This document shows, piece after piece, positions 7,976 through 15,876 of a stretch of 64,000 bases of DNA. The notes under the pieces were generated by a model, which saw nothing but the letters and a program-made list of their open reading frames with translations, was not told where the DNA came from and did no database searches. A program made the position numbers and the translations under genes. Source of the DNA: Nocardioides hwasunensis (GTDB lineage: Bacteria > Actinomycetota > Actinomycetes > Propionibacteriales > Nocardioidaceae); assembly GCF_014779665.1 (NCBI RefSeq), contig NZ_JACXYY010000005.1, positions 186,001-250,000 on the forward strand, in the 5' to 3' direction. Positions within the stretch are counted from its first letter, which is position 1; every line of letters starts with the position of its first letter.

Positions 7976-8584
7976 GTGAGCACCACGCGTCGCCGTTCCA
8001 CGGGTTCCCCGACCGGTCTGGCTCGCAAGGAGCTGATCCTCAGCTCCGCGGCCAAGGTCTTCGCCGCCAAGGGCTTCTCCAGCGCCACCGTCCGCGACGT
8101 CGCCGACGAGGCCGAGATCCTCTCGGGCAGCCTCTACTACTACTTCGACTCCAAGGAGGCGATCGTCGAGGAGGTGCTGGTGACCTACCTCGACGAGATG
8201 GTGCGCGGCTACCACGCCGCCGTCGACGAGGCTCAGTCCCCGGCCGAGGCGCTCGAGAAGCTGATCGCCCGGGGACTGCGGGCCCTCGTCGACAACCGTG
8301 AGCAGCTCACGATCCTCCAGAACGACTGGCACTACGTCCGGCCGATGGCGGGCATCGCCGAGCGCCAGCACCAGATCGAGTCGGTGTGGATGGAGACCAT
8401 CCAGCAGGGCATCGACGCGGGCGTGCTGCGCGGCGACGTGGACGCCCGCATGCAGTACCGCACGATCATGGGGGCGATCCAGGCGGTCATCCGCTGGTTC
8501 GACCCCCGCGGCAAGGTGGGCATCGACACGGTCATCTCCGTGCAGACGGCCATCCTGCTCGACGGCGTCCGCGCCGCCGGCTGA
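7976..8584 (+). CDS. TetR-family repressor, KstR2-like; proposed master regulator of the island
   Basis: A 202-residue TetR protein. The N-terminal helix-turn-helix (residues about 30-62) reads ATVRDVADEAEILSGSLYYY, close to mycobacterial KstR2 from memory (TTVRDIADGAGILSGSLYHH). The SKEAIVEEVL helix after it is also KstR2-like, and the C-terminal ligand domain shares a GIDAGVLRGD segment and length. KstR2 binds a CoA thioester (HIP-CoA) and leaves AnCAAGnnCTTGnT operators, eight of which occur in this window. The GTG start follows GGAAGGGGGAG by a few bases. No copy of the operator lies in front of this gene itself, so autoregulation through that motif is not apparent. The ligand is probably a CoA-bound pathway intermediate, which is inference. 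Confidence 0.88.
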   Translation: MSTTRRRSTGSPTGLARKELILSSAAKVFAAKGFSSATVRDVADEAEILSGSLYYYFDSKEAIVEEVLVTYLDEMVRGYHAAVDEAQSPAEALEKLIARGLRALVDNREQLTILQNDWHYVRPMAGIAERQHQIESVWMETIQQGIDAGVLRGDVDARMQYRTIMGAIQAVIRWFDPRGKVGIDTVISVQTAILLDGVRAAG

Positions 8585-8625
8585 CACCCAGGCCCGCCGG
8601 CGCGGCACTCGTCTCGCCGGACAAG

Positions 8626-8639
8626 AGCAAGCGCTTGCT
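8626..8639. promoter_or_regulatory. KstR2-type operator, site 3
   Basis: AGCAAGCGCTTGCT is a perfect 14-bp palindrome and fits AnCAAGnnCTTGnT. It is 15 bp upstream of the ATG of the acyl-CoA dehydrogenase at 8655, just before its GAAGGAG ribosome site. It should therefore control the operon 8655-11550. Confidence 0.78.
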
Positions 8640-8654
8640 TGACGAAGGAGCGAG

Positions 8655-9740
8655 ATGGTCGACTTCCAGCTGAGTCCCGAGCTGACCCCGCTGCTCGCAC
8701 GGTTCCTCGCCGCGCGCAGCCCGGTGGACACCAGCCGCGCCGGCGGTGCTGCCCGCCCGCCGCTGTGGGAGGCACTGGTCGAGGAGGTCGGCGTCGCCGG
8801 CCTGCTCGTCCCCGAGGAGCTCGGCGGACAGGGCGCGGGCCTGCTCGAGCTCGGCGCGGCGGTCCACGAGCTGGGCGTGTGCGGCTGGTCGGGCCCGGTC
8901 GTCGCCACGGCGGGGGTCGCCGTGCACCTCCTCGGTGCGCTGGACCCCGACGACGCGACGGGTCTGCGGGCAGCGATCGCCGTCGAGGGCCGCGTGGTCG
9001 TGGCCGCGCTGCACGAGGACCCCGCCGGCTCCTCCGTCGCCACGACCCTCTCGTGGCGCGGTGACCGCCTCCGGGGCCGTCGCACGCTCGTCGACAGCGG
9101 CACGCACGCCGACACGTTCCTGGTCCCCGCGCTCGACGAGGACGACGTGCCGGTCCTGCTGCGCGTCGACGCGGGTGCGGATGGTGCCCGGGTCACGCCG
9201 ATGGACGCGATGGACCCCGGGCGCGGGCTCGCCGACCTCGACCTCGACGACGTCGAGGCGGCGGTCGTCGTCGCCCGCGGGACCGACGTCACCGCCGCCC
9301 TCGAGGACGCGTGGCTCGTCGGCGCCCTGCTGGTGGCCGCCGACCTCGTCGGGACGTCGGCGCGCGTGCTCGACGTCGCGCGCGACTACGCCGTGGAGCG
9401 CGAGCAGTTCGGCCGCGCCGTGGCGAGCTTCCAGAGCGTGAAGCACAAGCTCGTCGACATGTACGCCGACCTCGAGACGTCGCGGAGCATGGTGCGTCAG
9501 GCCCTGCTCGACGCGGCCGCCGGGTCCGAGCGCTGGCGCCTGAGCGCCTCGGCCGCCAAGGTCCGCACCGGCGACGCCGGCGCGTTCGTGGTCCGTGAGG
9601 GGATCCAGGTCCACGGCGGGATCGGCTTCACCTGGGAGCACGAGATGTCGCACCACTTCCGGCGCGCGATGGCCCAGCGCGGGCTCTACGGGACGCCGAC
9701 CGTGCACCGGCGCCTCGTCGCCGACAGGTCGGGCTTCTGA
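8655..9740 (+). CDS. Acyl-CoA dehydrogenase, short type
   Basis: A 361-residue acyl-CoA dehydrogenase-family protein. Landmarks are LLVPEELGGQGAG near the N-terminus, REQFGRAVASFQSVKHKL in the C-terminal helical domain, and IQVHGGIGFTWEHEM near the end. The middle domain is degenerate and the YEGT-type glutamate region is absent. This is the pattern seen for the short subunits of heteromeric steroid-type dehydrogenases (FadE/ChsE pairs), which need a partner. No full-length partner is adjacent; that of 3965-5164 or 14665-15876 could serve. GAAGGAG lies four bases before the ATG. First gene of an operon controlled by operator site 3; the next gene overlaps by one base. Confidence 0.86.
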   Translation: MVDFQLSPELTPLLARFLAARSPVDTSRAGGAARPPLWEALVEEVGVAGLLVPEELGGQGAGLLELGAAVHELGVCGWSGPVVATAGVAVHLLGALDPDDATGLRAAIAVEGRVVVAALHEDPAGSSVATTLSWRGDRLRGRRTLVDSGTHADTFLVPALDEDDVPVLLRVDAGADGARVTPMDAMDPGRGLADLDLDDVEAAVVVARGTDVTAALEDAWLVGALLVAADLVGTSARVLDVARDYAVEREQFGRAVASFQSVKHKLVDMYADLETSRSMVRQALLDAAAGSERWRLSASAAKVRTGDAGAFVVREGIQVHGGIGFTWEHEMSHHFRRAMAQRGLYGTPTVHRRLVADRSGF

Positions 9741-10654
9741 TGAGCGACGTGCCGAGCCGCGTCGTCCTGCGCGAGGTCGGTCCCCGCGACGGTCTGCAGA
9801 ACGAGGACGTCGTGCCGACCGCCGCCAAGGTCGAGCTGATCGACGCGCTCGGCGGCACCGGGCTGGTCGAGATCGAGGCGGTCTCGTGGGTCCACCCCCG
9901 GGCGATCCCGCAGATGGCGGACGCGGCCGAGGTGTGGCAGGCGGTCGACCAGCGTGAGCACGTGACGTACTCGGCCCTCGTGCCCAACCTCGTCGGTGCC
10001 CGACGCGCCCTCGCGGCCGGGTTCACCGAGCTCGAGGTGGTGGTCTCGGCCTCGCGCACCCACAACCTGCGCAACCTCAACCGCACCCCCGAGGAGTCGC
10101 TCGACCAGATCGCCGAGGTCGTCGCCGCCGCGCACGCGGCGGGGGCGAGGTGCCAGGTCATCGTCGCGACCGCCTTCGGCTGTCCCTACGAGGGGGAGGT
10201 CGACCCAGCGCGCGTCGTCGACCACGCGGTCCGCGCGATCGCCGACGGCGCCGACAGCATCTGCTTCGGGGACACCACGGGGATGGGCTCGCCACCGCGC
10301 GTGCGGCGTGTCGTCGGCGGGCTGCTCGAGCGCGAGCCCGACGTCGAGCTCGGCCTGCACTTCCACGACACGCGCGGCACCGGGATGGCCAACCTCGTCG
10401 CGGGGCTCGAGCTCGGCGTCACCCGCTTCGACGCCAGTGTGGGCGGGCTCGGTGGTTGTCCCTACGCCCCCGGCGCCAGCGGCAACATCGCGACCGAGGA
10501 AGCGGTCTACCTCCTCCACGAGCTCGGCGTGGAGACCGGCGTCGACCTCGACGCGCTCCTCGACGTGGCCCACGCCGCCAGCCGGATCGTCGGGCGCGAG
10601 CTGCCCTCGAGGCTGCTCAAGGCGGGCCCGCGCACCCGGCTGACCCCCCTCTGA
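9740..10654 (+). CDS. HMG-CoA lyase-like DRE-TIM aldolase
   Basis: A 304-residue DRE-TIM metallolyase. It has REVGPRDGLQNE at the N-terminus and GLHFHDTRGTGMANL. The lyase signature GGLGGCPYAPGASGN carries the catalytic cysteine C240. These fit hydroxymethylglutaryl-CoA lyase, which splits a tertiary beta-hydroxyacyl-CoA into acetoacetate and acetyl-CoA. In this operon, with an acyl-CoA dehydrogenase and a MaoC hydratase, it probably cleaves a branched 3-hydroxy-3-alkyl CoA intermediate of the same pathway. Leucine breakdown is an alternative, but the leucine-specific carboxylase genes are absent here. Confidence 0.87.
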   Translation: MSDVPSRVVLREVGPRDGLQNEDVVPTAAKVELIDALGGTGLVEIEAVSWVHPRAIPQMADAAEVWQAVDQREHVTYSALVPNLVGARRALAAGFTELEVVVSASRTHNLRNLNRTPEESLDQIAEVVAAAHAAGARCQVIVATAFGCPYEGEVDPARVVDHAVRAIADGADSICFGDTTGMGSPPRVRRVVGGLLEREPDVELGLHFHDTRGTGMANLVAGLELGVTRFDASVGGLGGCPYAPGASGNIATEEAVYLLHELGVETGVDLDALLDVAHAASRIVGRELPSRLLKAGPRTRLTPL

Positions 10655-10695
10655 CCACTCGCCCACGCCCATCGAGACCGATCAGGAGACAAGCC

Positions 10696-11550
10696 GTGCC
10701 CCTCGATCCCACCGCCGTCGGAACCACCTCGCCCGAGTGGACCGTGACCTGGACCGACACCGAGTCCCTGCTCTACGCCCTCGCTGTCGGGGCCGGGCAG
10801 CAGGACCCGCTCGCCGAGCTCGCCCTCACCACCGAGAACACGACCGGCGTGGCCCAGCAGGTCGTGCCCAGCTTCGCCGTGGTCCTCGGCTTCGGGCAGG
10901 GCATGCCCGACATCGGCGACTACGACCCGACCCGCGCGGTCCACGCCGAGCAGCAGCTCGAGGTCGACGGGCCGGTGCCGCCGGCCGGCTCCGCCACGGT
11001 CAGCACGACCGTCACCGAGATGTGGGACAAGGGCCGCGACGCGATCGTGTGGACCGAGACGGTCCTGCGCGACGCCGACACCGGGGACCGCCTCGCGCTC
11101 TCGCGCACCGGCGCGTTCCTCGGCGGCGCGGGCGGCTTCGGCGGCGAGCGCGGCACGACCCGGGAGTGGAGCGCGCCGGACCGGGTCCCGGACCACCGCG
11201 TCGACTTCGCCACGCGTCCCGAGCAGGCCCTGCTCTACCGCCTGACCGGTGACCGCAACCCGCTGCACGCGGACCCCGCCTTCGCCGCCCGCGGCGGGTT
11301 CGAGCGCCCGATCCTCCACGGCATGTGCACCTACGGCTACGCCGCCCGGCTGCTCGTGCACGCCGTCTGCGAGAGCGACGCGAGCCGGCTGGCGGGCATG
11401 GAGGGACGCTTCACCCGTCCTGTCCTGCCGGGGGACGCGCTCGCGCTGCACGTGTGGCGCACCAGCGACGACGAGGCGGCCTTCCGCGTCGTCGATGCCG
11501 ACGGCCACCCCGTCATCGACCGCGGTCGCGCGTTCGTCCGGACCGCCTGA
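10696..11550 (+). CDS. MaoC-type (hydratase 2) double hot-dog dehydratase
   Basis: A 284-residue protein with two hot-dog halves, as in eukaryotic-type R-specific enoyl-CoA hydratase 2. The C-terminal half carries the hydratase-2 motif YRLTGDRNPLHADPAFA at about residues 183-199, whose Asp/Asn/His make up the catalytic site. GFERPILHGMCTYG follows. It would hydrate a 2-enoyl-CoA to the (3R)-hydroxyacyl-CoA. GTG at 10696 is seven bases after AGGAG. No crotonase-type hydratase is present in the island, so this and 22684-23166 must cover the hydration steps. Confidence 0.87.
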   Translation: MPLDPTAVGTTSPEWTVTWTDTESLLYALAVGAGQQDPLAELALTTENTTGVAQQVVPSFAVVLGFGQGMPDIGDYDPTRAVHAEQQLEVDGPVPPAGSATVSTTVTEMWDKGRDAIVWTETVLRDADTGDRLALSRTGAFLGGAGGFGGERGTTREWSAPDRVPDHRVDFATRPEQALLYRLTGDRNPLHADPAFAARGGFERPILHGMCTYGYAARLLVHAVCESDASRLAGMEGRFTRPVLPGDALALHVWRTSDDEAAFRVVDADGHPVIDRGRAFVRTA

Positions 11551-11645
11551 CGCGTCTCCGGCCCGCGGGATCACGGATCGGCGAGCGGCTCGCGCCGGCC
11601 ACGACCCGGCGCGACCAGTCGGGCCGAAAGCGTGCCTGCGGACCA

Positions 11646-11674
11646 TTGCGTGACGCCGGTCACTATGCGATTAT
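11646..11674 (+). promoter_or_regulatory. Candidate promoter of the binding-protein operon
   Basis: TTGCGT at 11646-11651 and GATTAT at 11669-11674 are 17 bp apart. The -10 overlaps the first base pairs of operator site 4, which fits repression by occlusion. The hexamers are only moderate matches. Confidence 0.42.
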
Positions 11675-11686
11675 CAAGTGCTTGCT
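11673..11686. promoter_or_regulatory. KstR2-type operator, site 4 (tandem, upstream copy)
   Basis: ATCAAGTGCTTGCT fits AnCAAGnnCTTGnT exactly and overlaps the candidate -10. Together with site 5 it forms a tandem pair 22 bp centre to centre, two helical turns, on the same DNA face. Confidence 0.78.
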
Positions 11687-11694
11687 TCACTTGT

Positions 11695-11708
11695 ATCAAG
11701 CGCTTGCT
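11695..11708. promoter_or_regulatory. KstR2-type operator, site 5 (tandem, downstream copy)
   Basis: ATCAAGCGCTTGCT fits AnCAAGnnCTTGnT exactly. It lies just downstream of the likely transcription start, 32 bp before the GTG at 11741. The phased pairing with site 4 suggests cooperative binding. Confidence 0.78.
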
Positions 11709-11740
11709 TCAGACGGAGCAGCTCCAGAAAGGGTCAGCCA

Positions 11741-12916
11741 GTGCTTCTCACCAACAGTTCTCTGCGCGCCAAGGCGATCGTCGCGGCCACGGCCGCCGCG
11801 CTCGTCGCACTCTCGGGTTGCGGCTCCTCCGACGGCGGGAGCGGTGGTGGCGACGACAGCTACCTCGTCGGCTTCCCCGCCCTGACCTCCGGTCCCGCGG
11901 CCTTCGCGGGCGTGCCGATCACCGAGGGCGCCAAGCTCGCCGTCAAGGAGATCAACGACTCCGACTACCTCGGTGACGGCGCCACGATCGAGCTCAAGAT
12001 CGACGACATCAAGGGCGACCCCGCCCAGGCGATCGCGCTCTACAAGCAGTACGCCGCCGACGGCGCGTCCGGCGTCATCTGCTGCGGGCTCTCCTCCGAG
12101 GCAGGCGCCCTCGCGCCCGTCATCGAGGCCACCAAGGTGCCCGCCATCGTCTCCTCCGCGATCCTGGCCGGCCTCGCGAACCCGCCCTACGTCTACCGCC
12201 CGGTCGTGCTGCCCGCCGACTCCGGCGGCATCTACGACCAGTTCGTCGACACCGTCGTCCCGGCCGAGGACATCAAGGAGGTCGTCATGGTCGTGACCTC
12301 CGACAACGACGGCATGGTCGGCGACGCGGAGGTCTGGAAGGCAGCGCTGGAGCGCAACGGCGTCGAGGTGGTCAAGACGATCAACACCGCGTCCACCGAC
12401 ACCAACTACACGCAGGCGGCGACCGAGATCGCCTCGCTCGACCCCGACGCGGTCGTGGAGAGCATGCTGGGCACGCCTGCTGCCCTCATGGCCCGCTCGT
12501 TGCGCGAGCGCGGTTTCGACAAGCGGATCCTCACCAGCTACGGCGTGGACTCCAAGGACCTCTTCGACGCCTCGGGCGGCGGTCTGGCCGGAGCCCTGTT
12601 CGCCGTGCCGTTCCAGGCCGGCTTCACCGACAACGAGATGGCGACCAAGTTCACCGAGGCCTACCAGGGCGAGTACGACGCCGAGCCCGACATGTACGGC
12701 GCCCAGGGTTACACCGCCATGTGGCTGATGGCGACCGCCATCAAGGAGGCCGGCAGCAAGGACCCCGCCGACGTCGCCAAGGCCCTCGAGTCGATCACCG
12801 AGCAGGACTCGGTCTACGGGCCGCTGACCTACGAGGGCGGTCAGGCCAGCCTCAACGCCCCCGGCAGCTACCTCGAGTGGACCGAGGACGGCACCTTGTC
12901 GGAGTGGCAGGGCTGA
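11741..12916 (+). CDS. Liv-type ABC transporter substrate-binding lipoprotein (paralogue 1)
   Basis: A 391-residue exported lipoprotein. A short basic N-terminus and hydrophobic stretch end in the lipobox LVALSGC, followed by a Ser/Gly linker. The body is a branched-chain amino acid-type (LivJ) binding fold with TSGPAAFAGVPITEGAKLA and an internal AQGYTAMWLMATAI. GTG at 11741 is chosen because the signal peptide starts there and GAAAGGG precedes it. It is a clear paralogue of the lipoprotein at 20129-21313. The matching permeases and ATPases lie at 24575-27903. The ligand is probably the pathway substrate rather than an amino acid, given the shared operators. Confidence 0.9.
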   Translation: MLLTNSSLRAKAIVAATAAALVALSGCGSSDGGSGGGDDSYLVGFPALTSGPAAFAGVPITEGAKLAVKEINDSDYLGDGATIELKIDDIKGDPAQAIALYKQYAADGASGVICCGLSSEAGALAPVIEATKVPAIVSSAILAGLANPPYVYRPVVLPADSGGIYDQFVDTVVPAEDIKEVVMVVTSDNDGMVGDAEVWKAALERNGVEVVKTINTASTDTNYTQAATEIASLDPDAVVESMLGTPAALMARSLRERGFDKRILTSYGVDSKDLFDASGGGLAGALFAVPFQAGFTDNEMATKFTEAYQGEYDAEPDMYGAQGYTAMWLMATAIKEAGSKDPADVAKALESITEQDSVYGPLTYEGGQASLNAPGSYLEWTEDGTLSEWQG

Positions 12917-12965
12917 TCCTGCCGCACCAGACGCACCGACAGCACCCCAGCACGTAGGAGGATCG

Positions 12966-13760
12966 ATGGAGCACGGCCTGGCCAGCAGCTTCCGCGCCGA
13001 CGGCGACGGTCTGCCCGACCGGATCGCCGAGGCAGCGCGCGCGGCCGAGGACGCGGGTCTCGCGTCCTGGTGGTCGCTCGGCGAGCGGGAGGCCGCGCTC
13101 CATCGATCGCTCGACCCGGTGCTGGGGCTGCAGTGCGTGGCCCGGGTCACCGACCGCATCCGGCTCGGCCACTCCGGTGAGCTGGCCGCCGTGCAGCCGG
13201 CGGCGGTGCGGGCCAAGCAGCTCGCCTCGCTCGACTGGTTCGCCGGTGGGCGGCTCGAGCTCGGGCTCGACCTCGGTGAGCCGCCCGAGGACCTGGTGGA
13301 TCCCGCCGCCCCCGAGGCGGACCACCTCGACCGCGCCCTCGACCGGGTGCTGGCGATGCGGTCGCTGTGGACGCAGCGCCGCGCCGAGCACACCGGAGCC
13401 CACGTGTCCTTCACCGGCGTCAGCGCGCTGCCGCGGCCCGTGGGCGACCGGGTGCCCCGCACCCACCTGCGTGCCCTCGGCACGGAGGCGCTGCGCCGGG
13501 TCGTCGACCAGGTTGGCGCCCCCCACGGCTGGCTCGCGTGGCGCGAGACCCCCGAGCAGGTGGGGGCCGGCGCCGCCAGGCTCGCCTCGGTGCTCGGCGA
13601 CGCCGCGGACGGCGTACGCCTGACCTGGTTCGTCGATCTCGCCGACCTCGCCGACGCGCGAGCCGCCCTGTCGGGCATGTCGGCCCGGGTGGACGAGCTG
13701 GTGGCGGTCGTGGACCGCGTGCCGACAGCCGACGACATCGACCGGGTGGTGCAGGCATGA
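12966..13760 (+). CDS. Luciferase-like oxidoreductase, short divergent form
   Basis: A 264-residue luciferase-like monooxygenase-family protein, shorter than usual (290-340). It has RIRLGHSGELAAVQPAAVRA and FAGGRLELGLDLGEPPEDL, the counterpart of the GGRFxLGxGxG segment. The second half of the barrel is compact. AGGAGG is five bases before the ATG. It overlaps the next luciferase-like gene by ATGA, so the pair may form a heterodimer, as in LuxA/LuxB; that is inference. Confidence 0.76.
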   Translation: MEHGLASSFRADGDGLPDRIAEAARAAEDAGLASWWSLGEREAALHRSLDPVLGLQCVARVTDRIRLGHSGELAAVQPAAVRAKQLASLDWFAGGRLELGLDLGEPPEDLVDPAAPEADHLDRALDRVLAMRSLWTQRRAEHTGAHVSFTGVSALPRPVGDRVPRTHLRALGTEALRRVVDQVGAPHGWLAWRETPEQVGAGAARLASVLGDAADGVRLTWFVDLADLADARAALSGMSARVDELVAVVDRVPTADDIDRVVQA

Positions 13761-14668
13761 CGCCGATGACGAACGGAGACGGTGTGGAGATCGGTCTCGT
13801 CGACCTCTTCGACGGCGGCGTGCGGCGCGACCCGGCCTTCATGGCCACCTTCGCGCGCACGGCCGAGCAGCTGGGCTTCTCGGGCATCTGGGTCCCCGAG
13901 CACCTGATGTTCTTCGACCACTACGAGTCGGCGTACCCGTATCCCAACCACCCCTCCGCCGACGACCCCGACAAGCTCGAGTCGCACAACAAGACGGTGG
14001 GCGACAAGGCGCAGGTCGAGGCGGCCGAGGACCAGGGCCTGCTCGACGTCCAGCAGACCGCCGCCGAGCTGTGCGCCGCCACGACCCGCCTGCGCGTGGG
14101 CGCCTCGGTGATGATCCTGCCGGTCCGCAACATGCGCACGCTCCACCGCGAGCTGCAGAGCCTGGCCGAGCTCACCGGTGGCCGCTTCGACCTCGGTGTC
14201 GGGGTCGGCTGGTCCTCGGAGGAGGTCACCGCCTGCGAGAGCGACTTCCGCACCCGCGGTCGTCGCTGCACCGACTACCTCGCCGACCTCGCCGGTGGCT
14301 GGGGCTCGGCCGTGTCCGGCGTCGACCGCCCCGCACCGCGCACCCTCATCGCCGGCCACTCGCCCGCCGCGCTCAAGCGGGCCGCGAGCGTCGGGACCGG
14401 CTGGTACCCCTACAACCTGACGATCTCGGAGTTCACCGAGCACCACGCGACCTACACCCGCCTGCTCGAGGACAACGGTCGCGACCGGGCCGACCAGCAC
14501 GCGGTCGCCGGCGTCCGCTACACCGGTGACCTCGCCGGGCTGCGCCAGTTCGTGGACCGCTACGCCGAGGCCGGCGCCGACGGGGTGAACATCTCGCTCC
14601 GGCTGGGCGACGACGACTACGCCGAGACGATGGCCGAGGTCTCCGACATCCTGGGGCTGGCCCGATGA
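13757..14668 (+). CDS. Luciferase-like (F420-type) oxidoreductase
   Basis: A 303-residue TIM-barrel oxidoreductase. FSGIWVPEHLMFFDHYESAY near the N-terminus and GGRFDLGVGVGWSSEEV at about residues 143-159 are typical of F420-dependent luciferase-like enzymes. It is clearly related to the enzyme at 34603-35493 (WVPEH / WLPEH and GVGVGWS). The start overlaps the preceding gene and the stop overlaps the next one (ATGA both times), placing it in a tightly coupled operon with two acyl-CoA dehydrogenases. Confidence 0.9.
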   Translation: MTPMTNGDGVEIGLVDLFDGGVRRDPAFMATFARTAEQLGFSGIWVPEHLMFFDHYESAYPYPNHPSADDPDKLESHNKTVGDKAQVEAAEDQGLLDVQQTAAELCAATTRLRVGASVMILPVRNMRTLHRELQSLAELTGGRFDLGVGVGWSSEEVTACESDFRTRGRRCTDYLADLAGGWGSAVSGVDRPAPRTLIAGHSPAALKRAASVGTGWYPYNLTISEFTEHHATYTRLLEDNGRDRADQHAVAGVRYTGDLAGLRQFVDRYAEAGADGVNISLRLGDDDYAETMAEVSDILGLAR

Positions 14669-15876
14669 GCGACCACCTGGCCACGCAGGACGACGTGGAC
14701 GCCTTCCGGGCCGAGGTGCGCGCCTGGCTCGCCGAGCACGTGCCCGCCGAGCCGCTGCCGGCGTGGACCTCCCGCGAGGGCTTCGACCTGCACCGCGCGT
14801 GGGAGCGCACGCTCTTCGACGGCGGCTGGGCGGCCGTCGACTGGCCGCGCGAGTACGGCGGTCGCGACGCCGGCCTGCGCCGCTCCATCGCCTTCGCCGA
14901 GGAGTACTACCGCGCCGGCGCCCCGGAGCGCATCAACATGGGCGGGCTCTACCTCCTGGGCCCGGTGCTCATGCAGCACGGCACCCCCGAGCAGTGCGCG
15001 CGCTGGATCCCCGACGTGCTCTCGTGCCGCACCATCTGGTGCCAGGGCTTCAGCGAGCCCGGCTCCGGGTCCGACCTGGCCTCGCTCAGCACCCGCGCGG
15101 ATCTCGACGGCGACCACTTCGTGGTCAACGGGCAGAAGATCTGGACCTCGATGGGTGCCTTCGCGGACTGGATCTTCGCGCTCGTGCGCACCGACCGCGA
15201 GGCCGGCCGCGCGCGCAAGCACGACGGCATCACCTTCTTGTGCATCGACCTGCGCTCGCCCGGCGTGGAGGTCCGGCCCCTGGCGATGGTCGACGGCACC
15301 GAGGGCTTCGCCGAGGTCTACTTCACCGACGTCCGGGTGCCGGTCACCCAGGTGGTCGGCGAGGTCGGCCAGGGGTGGCGCGTGGCGATGTCGACGCTCG
15401 GCTTCGAGCGCGGTGCCGTCTTCGGCGACCACGCCAAGTTCTCCGCCGACGTCGACGCGCTGGCCTCGGTGGTCGAGCACCGGGGCCTGGCCGACGACAC
15501 CCAGGCGCTCGACGAGCTCGGCCGGGTGCTGGTGGAGACCGAGGTCTACCGCGCCAACGTCTACCGCCTCGCCGCGCTCGCCGAGGCCGGTGGCAACCTC
15601 GACAGCACCGCCAGCATCAACAAGGTCTTCTGGACCCAGATGCAGCACGACATCTTCGACACGGGCCTGCGCCTCATGCAGGAGGACGCCGCGGTCGTCG
15701 GCGATCCCGCGGCGCTCGGCGACGCCCCGCCCGGTACCCGCCGTGCGTGGGCCGACTGGCACCACCGCTACTGGTACGCACGCGCCGCGATGATCTTCGG
15801 CGGGACCAACGAGATCCAGCGCAACATCATCAGCGAGCGCGTGCTCGGACTTCCCCTGGAGCCGCGACCCTCATGA
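14665..15876 (+). CDS. Acyl-CoA dehydrogenase, large subunit type
   Basis: A 403-residue acyl-CoA dehydrogenase with VDWPREYGGRDAG, GFSEPGSGSDLASL, VVNGQKIWTSMGAFADW and a C-terminal IFGGTNEIQRNIISERVLGL. The FAD and substrate-binding landmarks are all present. It is immediately followed, with a four-base overlap, by a shorter dehydrogenase (15873-16928). Such large/small pairs form the alpha2beta2 dehydrogenases of steroid side-chain breakdown (FadE28-FadE29 style), acting on bulky branched acyl-CoAs. The operon also encodes a DUF35/Ltp2-like pair, matching the same logic. Confidence 0.9.
   Translation: MSDHLATQDDVDAFRAEVRAWLAEHVPAEPLPAWTSREGFDLHRAWERTLFDGGWAAVDWPREYGGRDAGLRRSIAFAEEYYRAGAPERINMGGLYLLGPVLMQHGTPEQCARWIPDVLSCRTIWCQGFSEPGSGSDLASLSTRADLDGDHFVVNGQKIWTSMGAFADWIFALVRTDREAGRARKHDGITFLCIDLRSPGVEVRPLAMVDGTEGFAEVYFTDVRVPVTQVVGEVGQGWRVAMSTLGFERGAVFGDHAKFSADVDALASVVEHRGLADDTQALDELGRVLVETEVYRANVYRLAALAEAGGNLDSTASINKVFWTQMQHDIFDTGLRLMQEDAAVVGDPAALGDAPPGTRRAWADWHHRYWYARAAMIFGGTNEIQRNIISERVLGLPLEPRPS

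Larger units (their letters stand above)
11551..11740. other. Longest gene-free gap; regulatory region of the 11.7-21.3 kb operon
   Basis: This 190-bp stretch has no coding potential. It holds a short inverted repeat (GCGAGC at 11581-11586 and GCTCGC at 11588-11593) that may end the upstream operon. A candidate promoter and two tandem operators follow, and then GAAAGGG before the GTG at 11741. Confidence 0.6.

Noticed and set aside
11696..14500. A 934-codon open frame on the minus strand across the first binding lipoprotein and two luciferase-like genes.
   Set aside because: Its translation is arginine/glycine/valine-rich without any domain pattern, whereas the plus-strand genes here have clear motifs, ribosome sites and coupled overlaps. 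Long antisense frames are expected in such GC-rich DNA.
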